This document shows, one piece after another, positions 27,605 through 38,100 of a DNA stretch of 47,926 nt (positions are counted from its first letter, which is position 1; each line of letters begins with the position of its first letter). The stretch is taken from the NCBI GenBank assembly GCA_028284485.1, contig JANQRQ010000169.1, positions 1-47,926 on the forward strand, written 5' to 3'. This DNA is from Planctomycetaceae bacterium. GTDB taxonomy: Bacteria; Planctomycetota; Planctomycetia; Planctomycetales; Planctomycetaceae. A program made the position numbers and the translations under genes. The notes below the pieces were generated by a model that ran no database searches, was not told the origin of the DNA, and saw nothing but the letters and a program-made list of their open reading frames with translations.

Positions 27605-28077
27605 TGGCGGCCAGCAGAGTATCTCCACTGGCCAGCTCTTAGCGGAAGTTTAGCTTTGCTTGACCGCGCCGCGGGTGACCGAAACTCGACGTGTGCAAGC
27701 AAACGCGCGGCGGTCTGAAGCTGCCCGAGCCGTAACCGACTCCTTCCTGTCTTACCCAAATCACCATACCCGCACGAGATCCCAACTGCCCGGTTCCACC
27801 GGCGCGGGACTGCTGTTGGGCACATGGAATAAGTCCGATAATCAATTCAGCCGGTACTGTCGATCGGTCCGCGCCAATCGATCCTGCCGAAAAGAACCGC
27901 AAGATTCCTCAAGAATTCGCTGTTATTCGAGATCGTACATCCCTAACATGTATCACAATTGGAATTCTAGAGAGAATTGACAACCTGCGAATAATACGCA
28001 ACGTCAATCGACCTAATCGACAATCGGCAGCTCCCCCACAGCCGAGGTTAGGCAATGGCATTTACGGAGTCGGCTGA
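27605..28077. other. Spacer before the HEAT/receiver gene
   Basis: About 470 bases. No supported gene, repeat or clear terminator. TTGACA occurs at 27977-27982 and TAATAC at 27992-27997, but they are only 9 nt apart and do not form a proper promoter. Open frames on both strands have no recognisable protein. Confidence 0.45.
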
Positions 28078-30333
28078 ATGTATCGTGTGCAAACCTGGTT
28101 GACCGTCTTGTGTTCCTTAGCCTTCGTCGTGTTGGTGGTCCCAACTCAGACATTTGGACAAGTCGACGATCTGCTTGATGAATCGCTGGACGCAGTTGAA
28201 GCCACGGAAGAATCTCCGCTACTGTCGGAGCCATCTTCTCCGCCGGAGTTTTTCGACGCGATCGTTCTCACGTCGGATTTAGCGCTTCCCAAATTGTCTC
28301 GCCGCTATCTTGAACAGCTGATGGCTGCCAACCCGACCGATGCGGACCTGCTGGAAATGCGCGAAAAGCATGGTCCGGCCGCGTTTCTGAAGCTGGCGAA
28401 CATTCCGGAACTACAACCGCTATCGGTCGATTTGATGCGTCGTATGAACGCCGCGTTCCAAGTCCAGGCGACCGACCCCGCCCATATCGACGCCTTGATT
28501 TCCCAACTGTTTGAATCGCCGACGCAGCGAGAAGAGGCCGTCATTCAACTCAGGGGAATCGGACCCGCGGTCGTGCCTCCTTTGGTCACCAGACTCGGCG
28601 CATCGAGTGATGCGGAAGAGCAACAGATCATTCGTTACACGCTGACGCGTTTGGGAAGGCAAGCGGTCCCGGCCTTGGTCGCTTTGCTGAACTCGCCCGA
28701 TGTACGGCTCAAATCGACTGCGATCGACGCACTCGGATGGTCAGGACTTGAAGAAGTCGTTCCGCACCTTTGGTACCCTGCGTTTGGTAGCGACCAGTCA
28801 AGCGGAATTAAAATGGCCGCTCGCAGCGCCCTCGTTCGACTCCTGAATGTCACCCCCAGCCAAGTGGCTACGGCCGAATACGGCGCCGCCAAAAGATTGG
28901 AACAAGCAGCACTCGAACACCTTCGCCAGGAATATGACTGGCACGCCGACGAGGATGGCCGTGTCACGCTTTGGTCTTGGGATCCGGCCGGTTCAACTGT
29001 CGTACCCCAAAAAACGACGCCTTATGGAGCATCATTGTTCGTCGGCCAGCAATTTGCCCACGACGCCATGGGGTTAGCCCCGGAAAGCCAAGAGATTCAA
29101 GCATTGTTCCTGGCGTTGGCATTGGGCTGGGAGGCCTACCGAACGGGATGGAACAATGTATTGCCGACTGGCCCCGGCACTGCACATAACTTGGCACTGG
29201 TCTCTGGTGCCGATGCGATCGGCGCTGCCCTCGATCTGGCGCTCAAATCTCCGAATCCAGGAAGTGCTCTTGGGGCTCTGCGGGCGATTTCGCAAGTGGC
29301 CACCCAACACGATGTCTTCGGGTCGGGTGAAGCCGATTCCTCGATTACCGCAGCCCTCAACTATCCCGATCAGCGAGTGCAATTTGCCGCTGCTTCGGCC
29401 ATTGTGGAATTAGCTCCCCAACAACCGTTTCGCAGATCGCATCGTGTGATTCAGGTTTTGCAGCGAGCCATCAATGACGACGGCGTTTCGCATGCCGTCG
29501 TCGTCGACGCCGACACGGAACGGGCTGGAGAGATTGCCGGCGTCGTTGATCAATTGGGCTACGACACGGTTATTGCACGGACAGGAAGAGCAGGTTTTCA
29601 GCAGGCAGCAAACCGCGGTGATATCGAGCTGATTGTCTTGCAAGCTAACACAATTCAATGGGACCTGTCGCAAACAATTGCCAATATTCGTGCCGACGCA
29701 CGCACGGCAAGCATTCCGATCGCCGTCTATGGGAATGAAACAAATCAAGCCAAGATCGAACGACTGGCGACTCGCGAGCGTCTCGTTCGATTCGTTACCG
29801 AAACGGCAAGTTCGGATGATTTTGGATATCAGCTTAAGCCACTATTGAGTCGGGTGAAAACTCCGGCTCTCGATCCCAGTCAGCGTGTGCAGCGAGCCGA
29901 GAATGCCACCTATTTGCTCGCGCGAATCGCCGACAGCAGCCTGCGAGAGGTCTTCGACTTGACGGTTGCCCAGAATGCGTTGGTCCTTGCATCGACGAAT
30001 CCCCAACTTTCTGCGAACGCCCTGTTCACCTTGTCGAAGATTCCAACCCGCGAAGCGCAAACGCTGCTGTATGACCTAGCCTTTACCGAAACTCTCGATC
30101 CAGCGATCCGTGAAATCGCCGCTTCCCATCTGGCGTTTCACATTCAAAACTACAGCTTGCTGCTTTCATCCGAACAAGTGTTGGGCATGAAGACTGGTTG
30201 GCAAAACACAACCAATCCTGGTCTACGGACGGCGATGGCCACGATTCTCGGTTCTTTGAAACCAGACTCCAAACTCGTTGGCCAGGTTCTACGGTCCTAC
30301 CCGAGAGTGGTAACGCCCGCGCCACCGCAATAA
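28078..30333 (+). CDS. Exported HEAT-repeat protein with degenerate receiver domain
   Basis: 751 residues, ATG 28078 with GGAG 8 nt upstream and a signal peptide (about 1-27, LTVLCSLAFVVLVVPTQTFG). HEAT-like helical repeats lie around 140-260 (PALVALLNSPDVRLKSTAIDALG type) and again at 360-450 and 610-740. Between them, residues 471-595 follow the response-regulator receiver pattern: AVVVDAD with Asp477/Asp479, then RTGRAGFQQA, then LIVLQAN, where the phosphate-accepting Asp is replaced by Gln522, then IPIAVYGN. The Thr and Lys switch residues are also missing (FVTET for FLxKP), so it cannot be a normal phosphoreceiver. Probably a periplasmic scaffold. No close functional match known to me. 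Confidence 0.8.
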   Translation: MYRVQTWLTVLCSLAFVVLVVPTQTFGQVDDLLDESLDAVEATEESPLLSEPSSPPEFFDAIVLTSDLALPKLSRRYLEQLMAANPTDADLLEMREKHGPAAFLKLANIPELQPLSVDLMRRMNAAFQVQATDPAHIDALISQLFESPTQREEAVIQLRGIGPAVVPPLVTRLGASSDAEEQQIIRYTLTRLGRQAVPALVALLNSPDVRLKSTAIDALGWSGLEEVVPHLWYPAFGSDQSSGIKMAARSALVRLLNVTPSQVATAEYGAAKRLEQAALEHLRQEYDWHADEDGRVTLWSWDPAGSTVVPQKTTPYGASLFVGQQFAHDAMGLAPESQEIQALFLALALGWEAYRTGWNNVLPTGPGTAHNLALVSGADAIGAALDLALKSPNPGSALGALRAISQVATQHDVFGSGEADSSITAALNYPDQRVQFAAASAIVELAPQQPFRRSHRVIQVLQRAINDDGVSHAVVVDADTERAGEIAGVVDQLGYDTVIARTGRAGFQQAANRGDIELIVLQANTIQWDLSQTIANIRADARTASIPIAVYGNETNQAKIERLATRERLVRFVTETASSDDFGYQLKPLLSRVKTPALDPSQRVQRAENATYLLARIADSSLREVFDLTVAQNALVLASTNPQLSANALFTLSKIPTREAQTLLYDLAFTETLDPAIREIAASHLAFHIQNYSLLLSSEQVLGMKTGWQNTTNPGLRTAMATILGSLKPDSKLVGQVLRSYPRVVTPAPPQ

Positions 30334-30663
30334 TTCCCGCATCGGGATTGCGCTCTGTCTCGTCGCTTGCCTGCGATTCTCGTGCGCCACATGCGAAGTA
30401 CGGTGCGCCTGCAGCCAAGGCAAGAATCGCGGCTCGCAGCTCTCGTCGCGCTGCAGTCGCCCTTTTTTGTGAGCGTTGCCTGCGATTTACTGCCCAAATC
30501 TAAGGCACACCAGCACAATCCCAGCGCACCCGATTGATACCCCCATTCACATTTTTCCGATTTTGGCAAGAATGAGGGATTTCGCTGTGTCGGGCGACTG
30601 TTCACCATGAAACTATCGCCTATAATCGGTGCATTCTTCATCAGATCGCATAAAGATTAAGCC
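30334..30663. other. Spacer before the sigma-54 activator gene
   Basis: About 330 bases with no supported gene. No clear terminator for the HEAT gene and no sigma-54 type -24/-12 pair (TGGCAC-N5-TTGC) were found. Confidence 0.45.
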
Positions 30664-31767
30664 ATGGTGGCCTCAAACGTGACAAAACCCAAGGGAGCTG
30701 GGGCGGATCAGATTTCATCGTCTGATCCGAATCCTCAAGAATCGTGCATCGAGGGAATGATTGGTTCCAGCGAGGTCATGCGCGGCGTCTACGAATTAAC
30801 CCGGCAAGTCGCTTCGAGTAGCGCTACGGTGTTACTGACCGGTGAAACGGGTACTGGGAAAGAGCTCATTGCACGTGCCGTTCATGAATTGAGCCCCCGG
30901 GCCACCGGACCGTTCGTGCGGGTCAATTGCGGTGCCTTAAGCGAAAGTCTCCTTGAGAGCGAGTTGTTCGGCCATGTCAAAGGAGCGTTTACAAGTGCGC
31001 ACGAGAATCGCACAGGGCGTTTTGAAGCGGCACATGGAGGCACGATCTTCCTCGATGAAATCAACTCGGTGAGTTACACGCTTCAGGTCAAGCTTTTGCG
31101 AATTCTTCAGGAACACGAATTTGAAAGGGTCGGAGACACCAGGACGATTCAAGTCGATTGCCGAATCGTCGCCGCAACCAATCGGGACTTGCTGGACGAG
31201 ATCGACGCCGGACGATTTCGCGAGGATTTGTATTATCGCCTCAACGTGATTCCGATTTATTTGCCGGCGTTACGAGAGCGCAAAGATGACATTCGCGAGC
31301 TTGTGGAACACTTTGCGCGTACCTATGCCGCTTCAAACGGTCGCCAACCTCCCACGATTGCCAGCGACGCATACGCGGCGCTTAAAGATTATGTCTGGCC
31401 GGGAAATGTCAGGGAATTGCAAAATTACGTCGAACGGGCCATCGTTCTTTCGACCGGGGACAATTTGACTCTGGATCATTTCCCGCGTCACGTTCGAGGA
31501 CTGGCCCCGGTGCGGATTGGTCGGAATAAGGCGGGATCGTTAGAGGCGATTTGTGGAGAGCTTGTCACGATGGGCTTGACTGAGGCCAGCGAGAACTCCA
31601 ACGATTTGTACCAAAAGATAGTCTCGCTTGTGGAAAAACAACTCATTCAGCAAGTACTGAAGTCATGCCAAGGTGTCCAAACGAAAGCGGCTACGAAGTT
31701 GGGCATTAACAGAAATACACTACACAAGAAGGTCTCTGAGTACGAATTGGAAGCGGATGTCCGTTGA
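30664..31767 (+). CDS. Sigma-54 dependent transcriptional activator without sensor domain
   Basis: AAA+ activator that opens promoters bound by sigma-54 RNA polymerase. 367 residues: a short N-terminus of about 35 residues with no receiver or GAF domain, then the AAA+ core: Walker A GETGTGKE (60-67), the sigma-54 contact loop at 107-112 reading GAFTSA instead of GAFTGA, Walker [11 protein letters not shown] (126-134), and arginine-finger region [14 protein letters not shown]. The C-terminus (about 325-367) is a Fis-type helix-turn-helix ([15 protein letters not shown]). Lack of a sensor resembles PspF, which is controlled by a partner protein. The target genes are unknown and no partner is adjacent. 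Confidence 0.93.
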   Translation: MVASNVTKPKGAGADQISSSDPNPQESCIEGMIGSSEVMRGVYELTRQVASSSATVLLTGETGTGKELIARAVHELSPRATGPFVRVNCGALSESLLESELFGHVKGAFTSAHENRTGRFEAAHGGTIFLDEINSVSYTLQVKLLRILQEHEFERVGDTRTIQVDCRIVAATNRDLLDEIDAGRFREDLYYRLNVIPIYLPALRERKDDIRELVEHFARTYAASNGRQPPTIASDAYAALKDYVWPGNVRELQNYVERAIVLSTGDNLTLDHFPRHVRGLAPVRIGRNKAGSLEAICGELVTMGLTEASENSNDLYQKIVSLVEKQLIQQVLKSCQGVQTKAATKLGINRNTLHKKVSEYELEADVR

Positions 31768-32087
31768 AGTGCCATCCCCGGAAAACCAAAAGACTCATCG
31801 CCCCACATGAAGCCGCACCGCTGGATTTCGGGTTGACCGTAAGAATACTCCCGCTGTGATCGGATACTTGACGACCCCAACGAATCGTCGAATGCTTACC
31901 ATTATTGTGCTGTAGCAGATCGTGATTTTTCGTCCGACCAGGTTGCGGCATTCTCTCCGCTGAATTGCCCCGGTATTCTTTACGATCCCCCCTGACCGAT
32001 ACGTATAATGGATTTGCCAGTGGCGGTATCGATTCAGACCTCTTTCGACTCTCCCCAATTCGAACGCATAGCGATAATCTCGAACCA
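31768..32087. other. Spacer before the hemX-like gene
   Basis: About 320 bases with no supported gene. The hemX-like frame stays open back to 31965, but that part shows no hydrophobic or conserved content and is treated as noncoding. Confidence 0.45.
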
Positions 32088-32978
32088 ATGGTAAACGTCA
32101 ATGTTATCTGCTTTCTCGCCAGCTATTCTGTGGTTTTGATCATGGAATTGATGCGTCTTCTCGGGCGCAGCCCTGTGCGAAGAACAATCATGCTGCTGTT
32201 CGGGACGGCAGGATTTGCCGCGCATACCCTGTATTTGATGAATCGCAGCAATCAAGCCAACCTGCCACCGCTGCTCAGTTCTAGTCATGACTGGTTGCTA
32301 GTGCTGGCTTGGATTTCCATACTGATGTACCTTTTTCTGACCACCATTGATCGAAACTTGGCAATCGGATTGTTTGTCATTCCTTTGGTGCTTTTTCTGA
32401 TTGCCGCGGCATACTTTGTCAGCGATTCATCAATGCCGGTCTTGAATGTTTCCAATCTCCGGGACGCGCAGCAGGCGGCGCTCCGTCGCTGGGTGATGCT
32501 TCATGCCAGCTTGCTCGTATTTGGAATTGCGGGCGTCATCGTCGGATTGGTTCTGAGCCTGATGTACCTGGTGCAACACCGACGACTCAAGCATAAGCAA
32601 ACCATGCAACGAGGATTGAGATTGCCCAGCCTGGCTGTATTAAGCCGGTGGAATTGGTGGGCCGTGATCATTTCTGTTCCGCTGCTGACACTCGGCCTGG
32701 CGACAGGCTTCGGGGTCGCCTTCCTTTCCGACGAAGCCGTACCAGTTTCGATGGCTGACCCTGTCATTATGATCTATGGCGTCGCGTGGGCCGTGATGGC
32801 CGCATTTTTCGCGTGGCTGCTGACGACTCGGCGCCCCGCAGGCAAGCAAGTTGCCTGGATGACGATTTGGGCATTCGGCTTTTTGCTGGTGACGTTGGTT
32901 GGACTGCAAGTACTTGCCGGTTCAGGCCTCGATTCTTTTCACGCCGGAGGAACGCGAGACTCCTCCGGGCTAGTGTAG
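32088..32978 (+). CDS. HemX/CcsA-like cytochrome c assembly family membrane protein
   Basis: Integral membrane protein, 296 residues from ATG 32088. Eight hydrophobic segments can be counted (for example ICFLASYSVVLIMELM, IGLFVIPLVLFLIAAAYFV, WAVIISVPLLTLGLATGFG), as in HemX/CcsA proteins. Conserved-looking His residues sit in GFAAHTLYL, SSHDWLL and RRWVMLHASLLVFG; the WWD motif of true haem-handling CcsA/CcmC is not seen, which favours the HemX branch. HemX in Bacillus lies next to hemA and affects its level. Here too hemA starts 15 nt after the stop, so they form one operon. The exact role is inferred from family and position. Confidence 0.82.
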   Translation: MVNVNVICFLASYSVVLIMELMRLLGRSPVRRTIMLLFGTAGFAAHTLYLMNRSNQANLPPLLSSSHDWLLVLAWISILMYLFLTTIDRNLAIGLFVIPLVLFLIAAAYFVSDSSMPVLNVSNLRDAQQAALRRWVMLHASLLVFGIAGVIVGLVLSLMYLVQHRRLKHKQTMQRGLRLPSLAVLSRWNWWAVIISVPLLTLGLATGFGVAFLSDEAVPVSMADPVIMIYGVAWAVMAAFFAWLLTTRRPAGKQVAWMTIWAFGFLLVTLVGLQVLAGSGLDSFHAGGTRDSSGLV

Positions 32979-32993
32979 AGGGGACGGGCACAA

Positions 32994-34277
32994 GTGAACC
33001 TGCAAGTCGTTTACTGCAATCATCAAACTGCCGAGTTGGACATTCGCGAGCGCTTAGCGTTCGCCACGTCGGACCAGCTCAGCAATGCGTATGAATACCT
33101 CCGATCACACTTCCCGCAAACCGAATTAGTGCTACTGTCGACCTGCAACCGCGTTGAATTGTATACGGCACAGGAATCTCAGGACGATGCCCCCTCGCAT
33201 CAGGACATCGCACACTTCTTTTCAGATTTCCACGAAATTCCGCTGACCGACTTCTTTGACGATTTACTCGAACGGACCGGGCCCGACGCAGTTCGCCATT
33301 TGTTTCAGGTCGTCTCAAGCGTCGACAGCATGGTGCTGGGAGAACCGCAAATCGTCAGCCAGGTTAAAGAGGCTTATCGTACGGCCACCGAATACGAAGC
33401 GTGTGGACCACTCACCCATGCGCTGTTTCAAGGTGCAATTCGCGTTTCCAGCCGTGTCCGTACCGAAACCGGATTGACCGAGGGGCGCGTATCGATCGCC
33501 AGCGTCGCTGTGGGAGAATTCGGGAAAAGCATTTTTGACCGTTTTGACGACAAAACTGTGCTTGTCATCGGTGCAGGCGAGATGGCCGAGGAGACGTTGC
33601 GGTATCTGAGTAACGAAGGTGTCAGAAGAATCAACATCGTCAATCGCAGCCCGGACCGTGCCCGTGCGTTGGCGGAGCGCTGGCCAGGCGCACAGGTCCA
33701 TGCCTACGAGAAATTGGAAGAGTTACTTGTCGGCGCCGACGTAATCGTCAGCACAACAGGGTCGGAGAAGCCGATTGTCAGCGTCGGCCAGTTTTCCCGC
33801 ATCCGAAGAAACCACCTCGACAAACCGGTGTTCATTCTCGATTTGGGCGCACCACGCGACTTCGAACCCGGAATTGGCCAAATCGATGACGGCGTATTTC
33901 TGTACGACATCGACGACCTCGAAACGACCTGCGAGCAAAATCGCATCGCGCGGGGAACCGAAGTTGAACGGGCGCTGGAGATTATCGACGACGAAACCGA
34001 CCGATTCATGCGTGAGATTTATCACCGTGCGACCGGCCCCATCGTAAAACGATTACGCGAACAGTGGCATGACATCAGCCAAACGGAAGTTCGCTCGTTG
34101 AAATCCAAACTGGGACATCTCGGCAATGACGACCTGAAGGCGATCGAGCGAAGCATGGAACGCCTGGTCAACAAATTGCTTCATCCGCCGCTGGAAGCCC
34201 TCAAGGACGAAGCCCGCGAAGGCACGCCGCATGGCCTGCTTGATGCACTGAAACGCTTGTTCCATATCAAGGATTGA
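32994..34277 (+). CDS. hemA: Glutamyl-tRNA reductase
   Basis: First step of the C5 pathway to tetrapyrroles: reduces glutamyl-tRNA to glutamate-1-semialdehyde with NADPH. 427 residues, GTG start with GAGGGGACGG just upstream, overlapping the end of the preceding gene. Catalytic Cys51 is in LLSTCNRVELY. Further marks: GEPQIVSQVKEAY (about 118-130), GRVSIASVAVG, the NADPH-binding VLVIGAGEMAEETLRYL, NIVNRSPDRA, LDLGAPRDFEP, and a C-terminal dimerisation helix region (about 330-420) ending in GLLDALKRLF. All conserved blocks are present. It is coupled to the HemX-like gene and is convergent with the following membrane-protein gene. Confidence 0.97.
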   Translation: MNLQVVYCNHQTAELDIRERLAFATSDQLSNAYEYLRSHFPQTELVLLSTCNRVELYTAQESQDDAPSHQDIAHFFSDFHEIPLTDFFDDLLERTGPDAVRHLFQVVSSVDSMVLGEPQIVSQVKEAYRTATEYEACGPLTHALFQGAIRVSSRVRTETGLTEGRVSIASVAVGEFGKSIFDRFDDKTVLVIGAGEMAEETLRYLSNEGVRRINIVNRSPDRARALAERWPGAQVHAYEKLEELLVGADVIVSTTGSEKPIVSVGQFSRIRRNHLDKPVFILDLGAPRDFEPGIGQIDDGVFLYDIDDLETTCEQNRIARGTEVERALEIIDDETDRFMREIYHRATGPIVKRLREQWHDISQTEVRSLKSKLGHLGNDDLKAIERSMERLVNKLLHPPLEALKDEAREGTPHGLLDALKRLFHIKD

Positions 34278-34351
34278 GGCCGGCCACGGCCAAGCAGCCC
34301 GCGCCCGGGATCGAATTCGCGATGCATAAGACCGGACTCCCCCGGCGATGC

Positions 34352-34849
34352 TCATTCGGTGTTACCAGCTGCCGCGACATTCTTCATTGGCCAACACAGA
34401 AGGAGGCTCGCAAGCAGACAAAGAGCGATTCCGGCTGCGTTGATCCATTTTGAAATCGTGTGCAGGGTTTCAAATCGAGCCGTCAATGGACTTTCCGGGG
34501 GTGAAATCATCGCAAATAGAGGGCGAAACACGAACACGTAATCGATAATCATTAGGCAAAATGCAAACACAATCATCGCCCAACAGGCGCGGCGGATGGC
34601 GGAAAATCCTCGATTTCGCAAACCGGGCCCACAGCAGATCATCGCAATGCCAACAAGGATGAAACCGAAGGCGTAGTACGCCGGGAACCGGAGCGTGACG
34701 AGAATATTCTTTGTAATCGCATCTAATCGAGGGTCTCGGACTTCAGCGATCCCCGTGGTCACAAAAAGGGTCGCAGCACCGACCCACGCGACCAAGGCCA
34801 TCCTGCTAATTGTCAATGCAAGTTTAGAAACCACGTTGTCCGCTTTCAC
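34352..34849 (-). CDS. Small four-helix membrane protein
   Basis: About 165 residues from GTG 34849 (AGG 7 nt upstream); GTG 34834 or ATG 34801 are also possible, and the open frame goes back to 35071 over basic, non-membrane sequence that I do not trust. Four membrane helices: LVAWVGAATLFVTTGI, FPAYYAFGFILVGIAMICCG, ACWAMIVFAFCLMIIDYVFVF and INAAGIALCLLASLLLCW. The arrangement resembles DUF4149/TMEM205-like proteins, but this is a guess from topology. It ends 75 nt from the convergent hemA. Function unknown. Confidence 0.62.
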   Translation of the reverse strand: MKADNVVSKLALTISRMALVAWVGAATLFVTTGIAEVRDPRLDAITKNILVTLRFPAYYAFGFILVGIAMICCGPGLRNRGFSAIRRACWAMIVFAFCLMIIDYVFVFRPLFAMISPPESPLTARFETLHTISKWINAAGIALCLLASLLLCWPMKNVAAAGNTE

Positions 34850-35199
34850 CCAATCGCCTACTTCGAGCCATACACTGCAGGTTAGCGATTGACCTAAACG
34901 CCACCTGATCGCCTGGAATTGGAATCCAGAGATCAGTCTAGCCCACAAGACTCGTTTTTTGCGAGCGCACTGGAAACGAATTGCGGACATTCGGTCGTCA
35001 TTTCGAACTCGGGCTGAATAATGGATATTTCCAATCAAGAGGTCATAATAGGATTCGCAAGCTATCGGCACTGACCTTGTTCGAATGGTGTCGGCAACGC
35101 TGAAGTTGACGGCGATCGAAATCTAGCACGAGCATGGTGTTCGAAATGCCGATCCCTGAATCTCGTAATACCGGCGAATGGCATCAGGAGATAACCCCT
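34850..35199. other. Divergent spacer before the cytochrome-dehydrogenase gene
   Basis: About 350 bases between two divergently transcribed genes. No clear promoter pair or repeat seen. Frames from both genes stay open into it, but only the Shine-Dalgarno positions at the chosen starts are convincing. Confidence 0.45.
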
Positions 35200-38100
35200 A
35201 TGATTCCTGGCGGACCGCAAGCGACGATCTCCAACTGGATGAAATTCTTGACGGTTTGTTCGCTGTTCGGGGGTATCGGCGTCGACGCACGCGGGCAGTC
35301 GGAAACAAGCGCACAGCCACCTGCACAACTGGGGCCATTGACAATCGAAGAATCGGCTCAGGAATTCGTTTTGCACCCCGATCTCAAACTCGAATTGGTG
35401 GCCGGCGAACCTCAAGTGGCCGACCCCGTGGCCATCGCTTTTGACGCTTCAGGACGAATGTGGGTCGCAGAAATGGCGGACTACCCCAATGGGCCGAAAG
35501 AAGGCGAACCTCCTCAATCTCGAATCCGAGTGCTCGAGGATCGTGACGGCGATGGCTATTTTGAAAACGCGAGAGTTTTCGCCGATCAACTCTTGTTTGC
35601 CAACGGAGTACATCCGTGGCGCGATGGCGTGATCGCAACGATCGCCGGCGAAGTGGTGTTTCTACGCGACACCAACGGAGACGGCACGGCTGACTTCCAA
35701 GAGACATGGTACTCCGGATTTCAGCAGGAGAACCCCCAGCTTCGAGCGAATCACCCCACTTTCGCGCTCGACAACCAGATTTACGTGGCCAATGGCCGTC
35801 GCGGGGGAGACGTCATTGCCGTCAAATCCGACTGGAAAACGAACTCAGCCCCTATCTCTATCAGCGGGATGGACTTTCGATTTGATCCCATTAAGGGCGG
35901 CTACACGGCCGTCACTGGAAATGGGCAATTCGGATTGACGTTTGACGACTACGGAAACCGATTTGTTTGCAGCAATCGGAATCCTTGCACTCATGTCGTG
36001 CTCGAGGACCGTTACCTTCAACGCAATCCGTTGCTTGCTGTGCGGAGCGCTGTCGCAGACGTCTCGGCAGTCGGTGCCGATTCTCGCGTCTACGCGATTT
36101 CCCGGACCTGGACGACGTCGAATTTACACGCGGGGCAATTTACCGCTGCATGCGGAGTCACGATGTATCGAGGTAACGCGCTGCCCAAGGAATTCTACGG
36201 CAATAGCTTTACCTGCGAACCGACCGGGAACCTCGTTCACCGGGATGTTCATAAGGCGAACGGGGCAACGTTTCGCTCGCAGCCGGGTCGGTCGGGCATT
36301 GAATTCCTGGCTTCGCGCGACGAGTGGTTTAGACCCGTCAACATGGCCAATGGACCTGACGGCGCGTTGTATTTGGTCGACATGTATCGTGCCGTAATCG
36401 AACATCCGCAGTTCATGCCGATTGAATTGAAGAATCGACCGGACCTCGAGTTGGGTCGCGACCGCGGTCGAATCTACCGCATCGTCTCTAAAAAGCCGGC
36501 AACTCGCTCGCAAACTCGGCCTGCTCAAAACCTCAACGAATCGACAACAGAACGACTGGTCGAACTATTGGAGCATAGCAATGGTTGGCACCGCGAGACC
36601 GCCGCGCGACTGATCTACGAGCGGCAGGAGAATGCGGCTATCGAGCCTTTAAAGGATTTGTTTCAGAACACCAAATCGCCCAAGGCGAAGATTCATGCGT
36701 TATGGGCGCTAGCCGGACTTAACGCTTTGACCAGAACGGAAGTTTCCGACGGTCTGGCCTCGACCGATCCTCGCGTTGTCGAGCAGGCGATTCGACTCGC
36801 TGAACCATCGCTGGAGAATGATGCCTCGATTCTCAATGCCGTATTGCAGCACTGCACTCACCAGGACGGTCGTGTCAGATTTCAAGTGGCCCTCAGCCTT
36901 GGAGAAGCTACTCGAGAACGCGAACTCGCCTCGCAGATGGGCCAGTTGGCGATCCAGAGTGCATCAGACCCCTGGACGCGAATTGCATTGGCCACGGCTT
37001 TTCCGACAAAACCCGGTTTGCTCTTGCAAGAGACGCTCCGTCAGGTGTCGACTGCGCGTCCCCAAGCCATCCAGCGCATGATTCCATTCGTCACGGAGAT
37101 GGCTGAACTTGTCGGAGCATCTTTGGATGCTGATCAGATCCGAGTTGTTGCCTTAAGCATCTCTGAGATGCCATCGAAGGCCGCAGTCTCCGCAGGGGAC
37201 GGCAATCTACATAATCTGCAGTTTGCGATCACGAAAGGCCTGGGCCGGGGACTCCAAAGGCGTGGAAAGTCCTTGGCAAGTTTCATCAATGGGAGCGGAC
37301 ATGAAGAACTCTTTCGCGACGTCTTCCGCCGGGCGTCACAGATTGCAGAATCCCGCGGTGCGTCGAACGAAGAGCGACTTTATGCATTGTCAGTTATCGA
37401 GTTTGCTGACGTCTCGCATGTTCGCTCGACTTTGCTTGTTCTCGCTGACGAGCAAGAAACTCCGGCGATTCGAATTGCCGGCATTCGCGCCCTTTCGAAG
37501 GATCGCGACCCCCAAACAGCAGATTTGCTGTTGTCCGGGTTTCGACAACAAACTCCGAGTGTTCGCAGGGCGATCATCGATGTGATGCTGTCGAATACCA
37601 GTCGTCTTCGGAGTTTGCTCTCAGAAATTGAGAACGAAAACGTCAGCCGATCGGAAATCCCCATTGGCCGAATTGGGCGATTGACGGAGCATCGCGACCC
37701 CGAGATCCGAAATCGCGCCCGAACGATCTTTGCCGATGCAACTCCCGCAGATCGACTCGAAGTCTTGAAAGATTACCGGCGATGTTTGACGCTTGATTCG
37801 GATCCGGTGCGGGGAAAGGCAGTGTTTGCCAAACATTGTGCTGCCTGTCATCGGATCGCCGGCGTCGGAGTGGACGTCGCGCCGGATATAGCGGATTCCA
37901 GAACGCGCACGCCGGATGCCCTACTGACAAACATCTTGGATCCCAATCGTGCGATCGACAACAACTACTTCAGCTATACCGTGGTGACCTCAGCCGGGCT
38001 CGTGCTCACGGGGATTATCAGTGGCGAGACTGCGTCCTCAGTGACTCTCAAACAGCAGGAAGGCAAGACCGTCACCATACTCCGCCAGGACATCGAGGAA

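Noticed and set aside
27660..27980. 106-codon frame between lysA and the HEAT gene
   Set aside because: Arg/Ser-rich composition typical of noncoding GC-rich DNA, no ribosome binding site, and a competing frame on the other strand.
27977..27997. Promoter TTGACA...TAATAC before the HEAT gene
   Set aside because: The two hexamers are only 9 nt apart, too close for a sigma-70 promoter.
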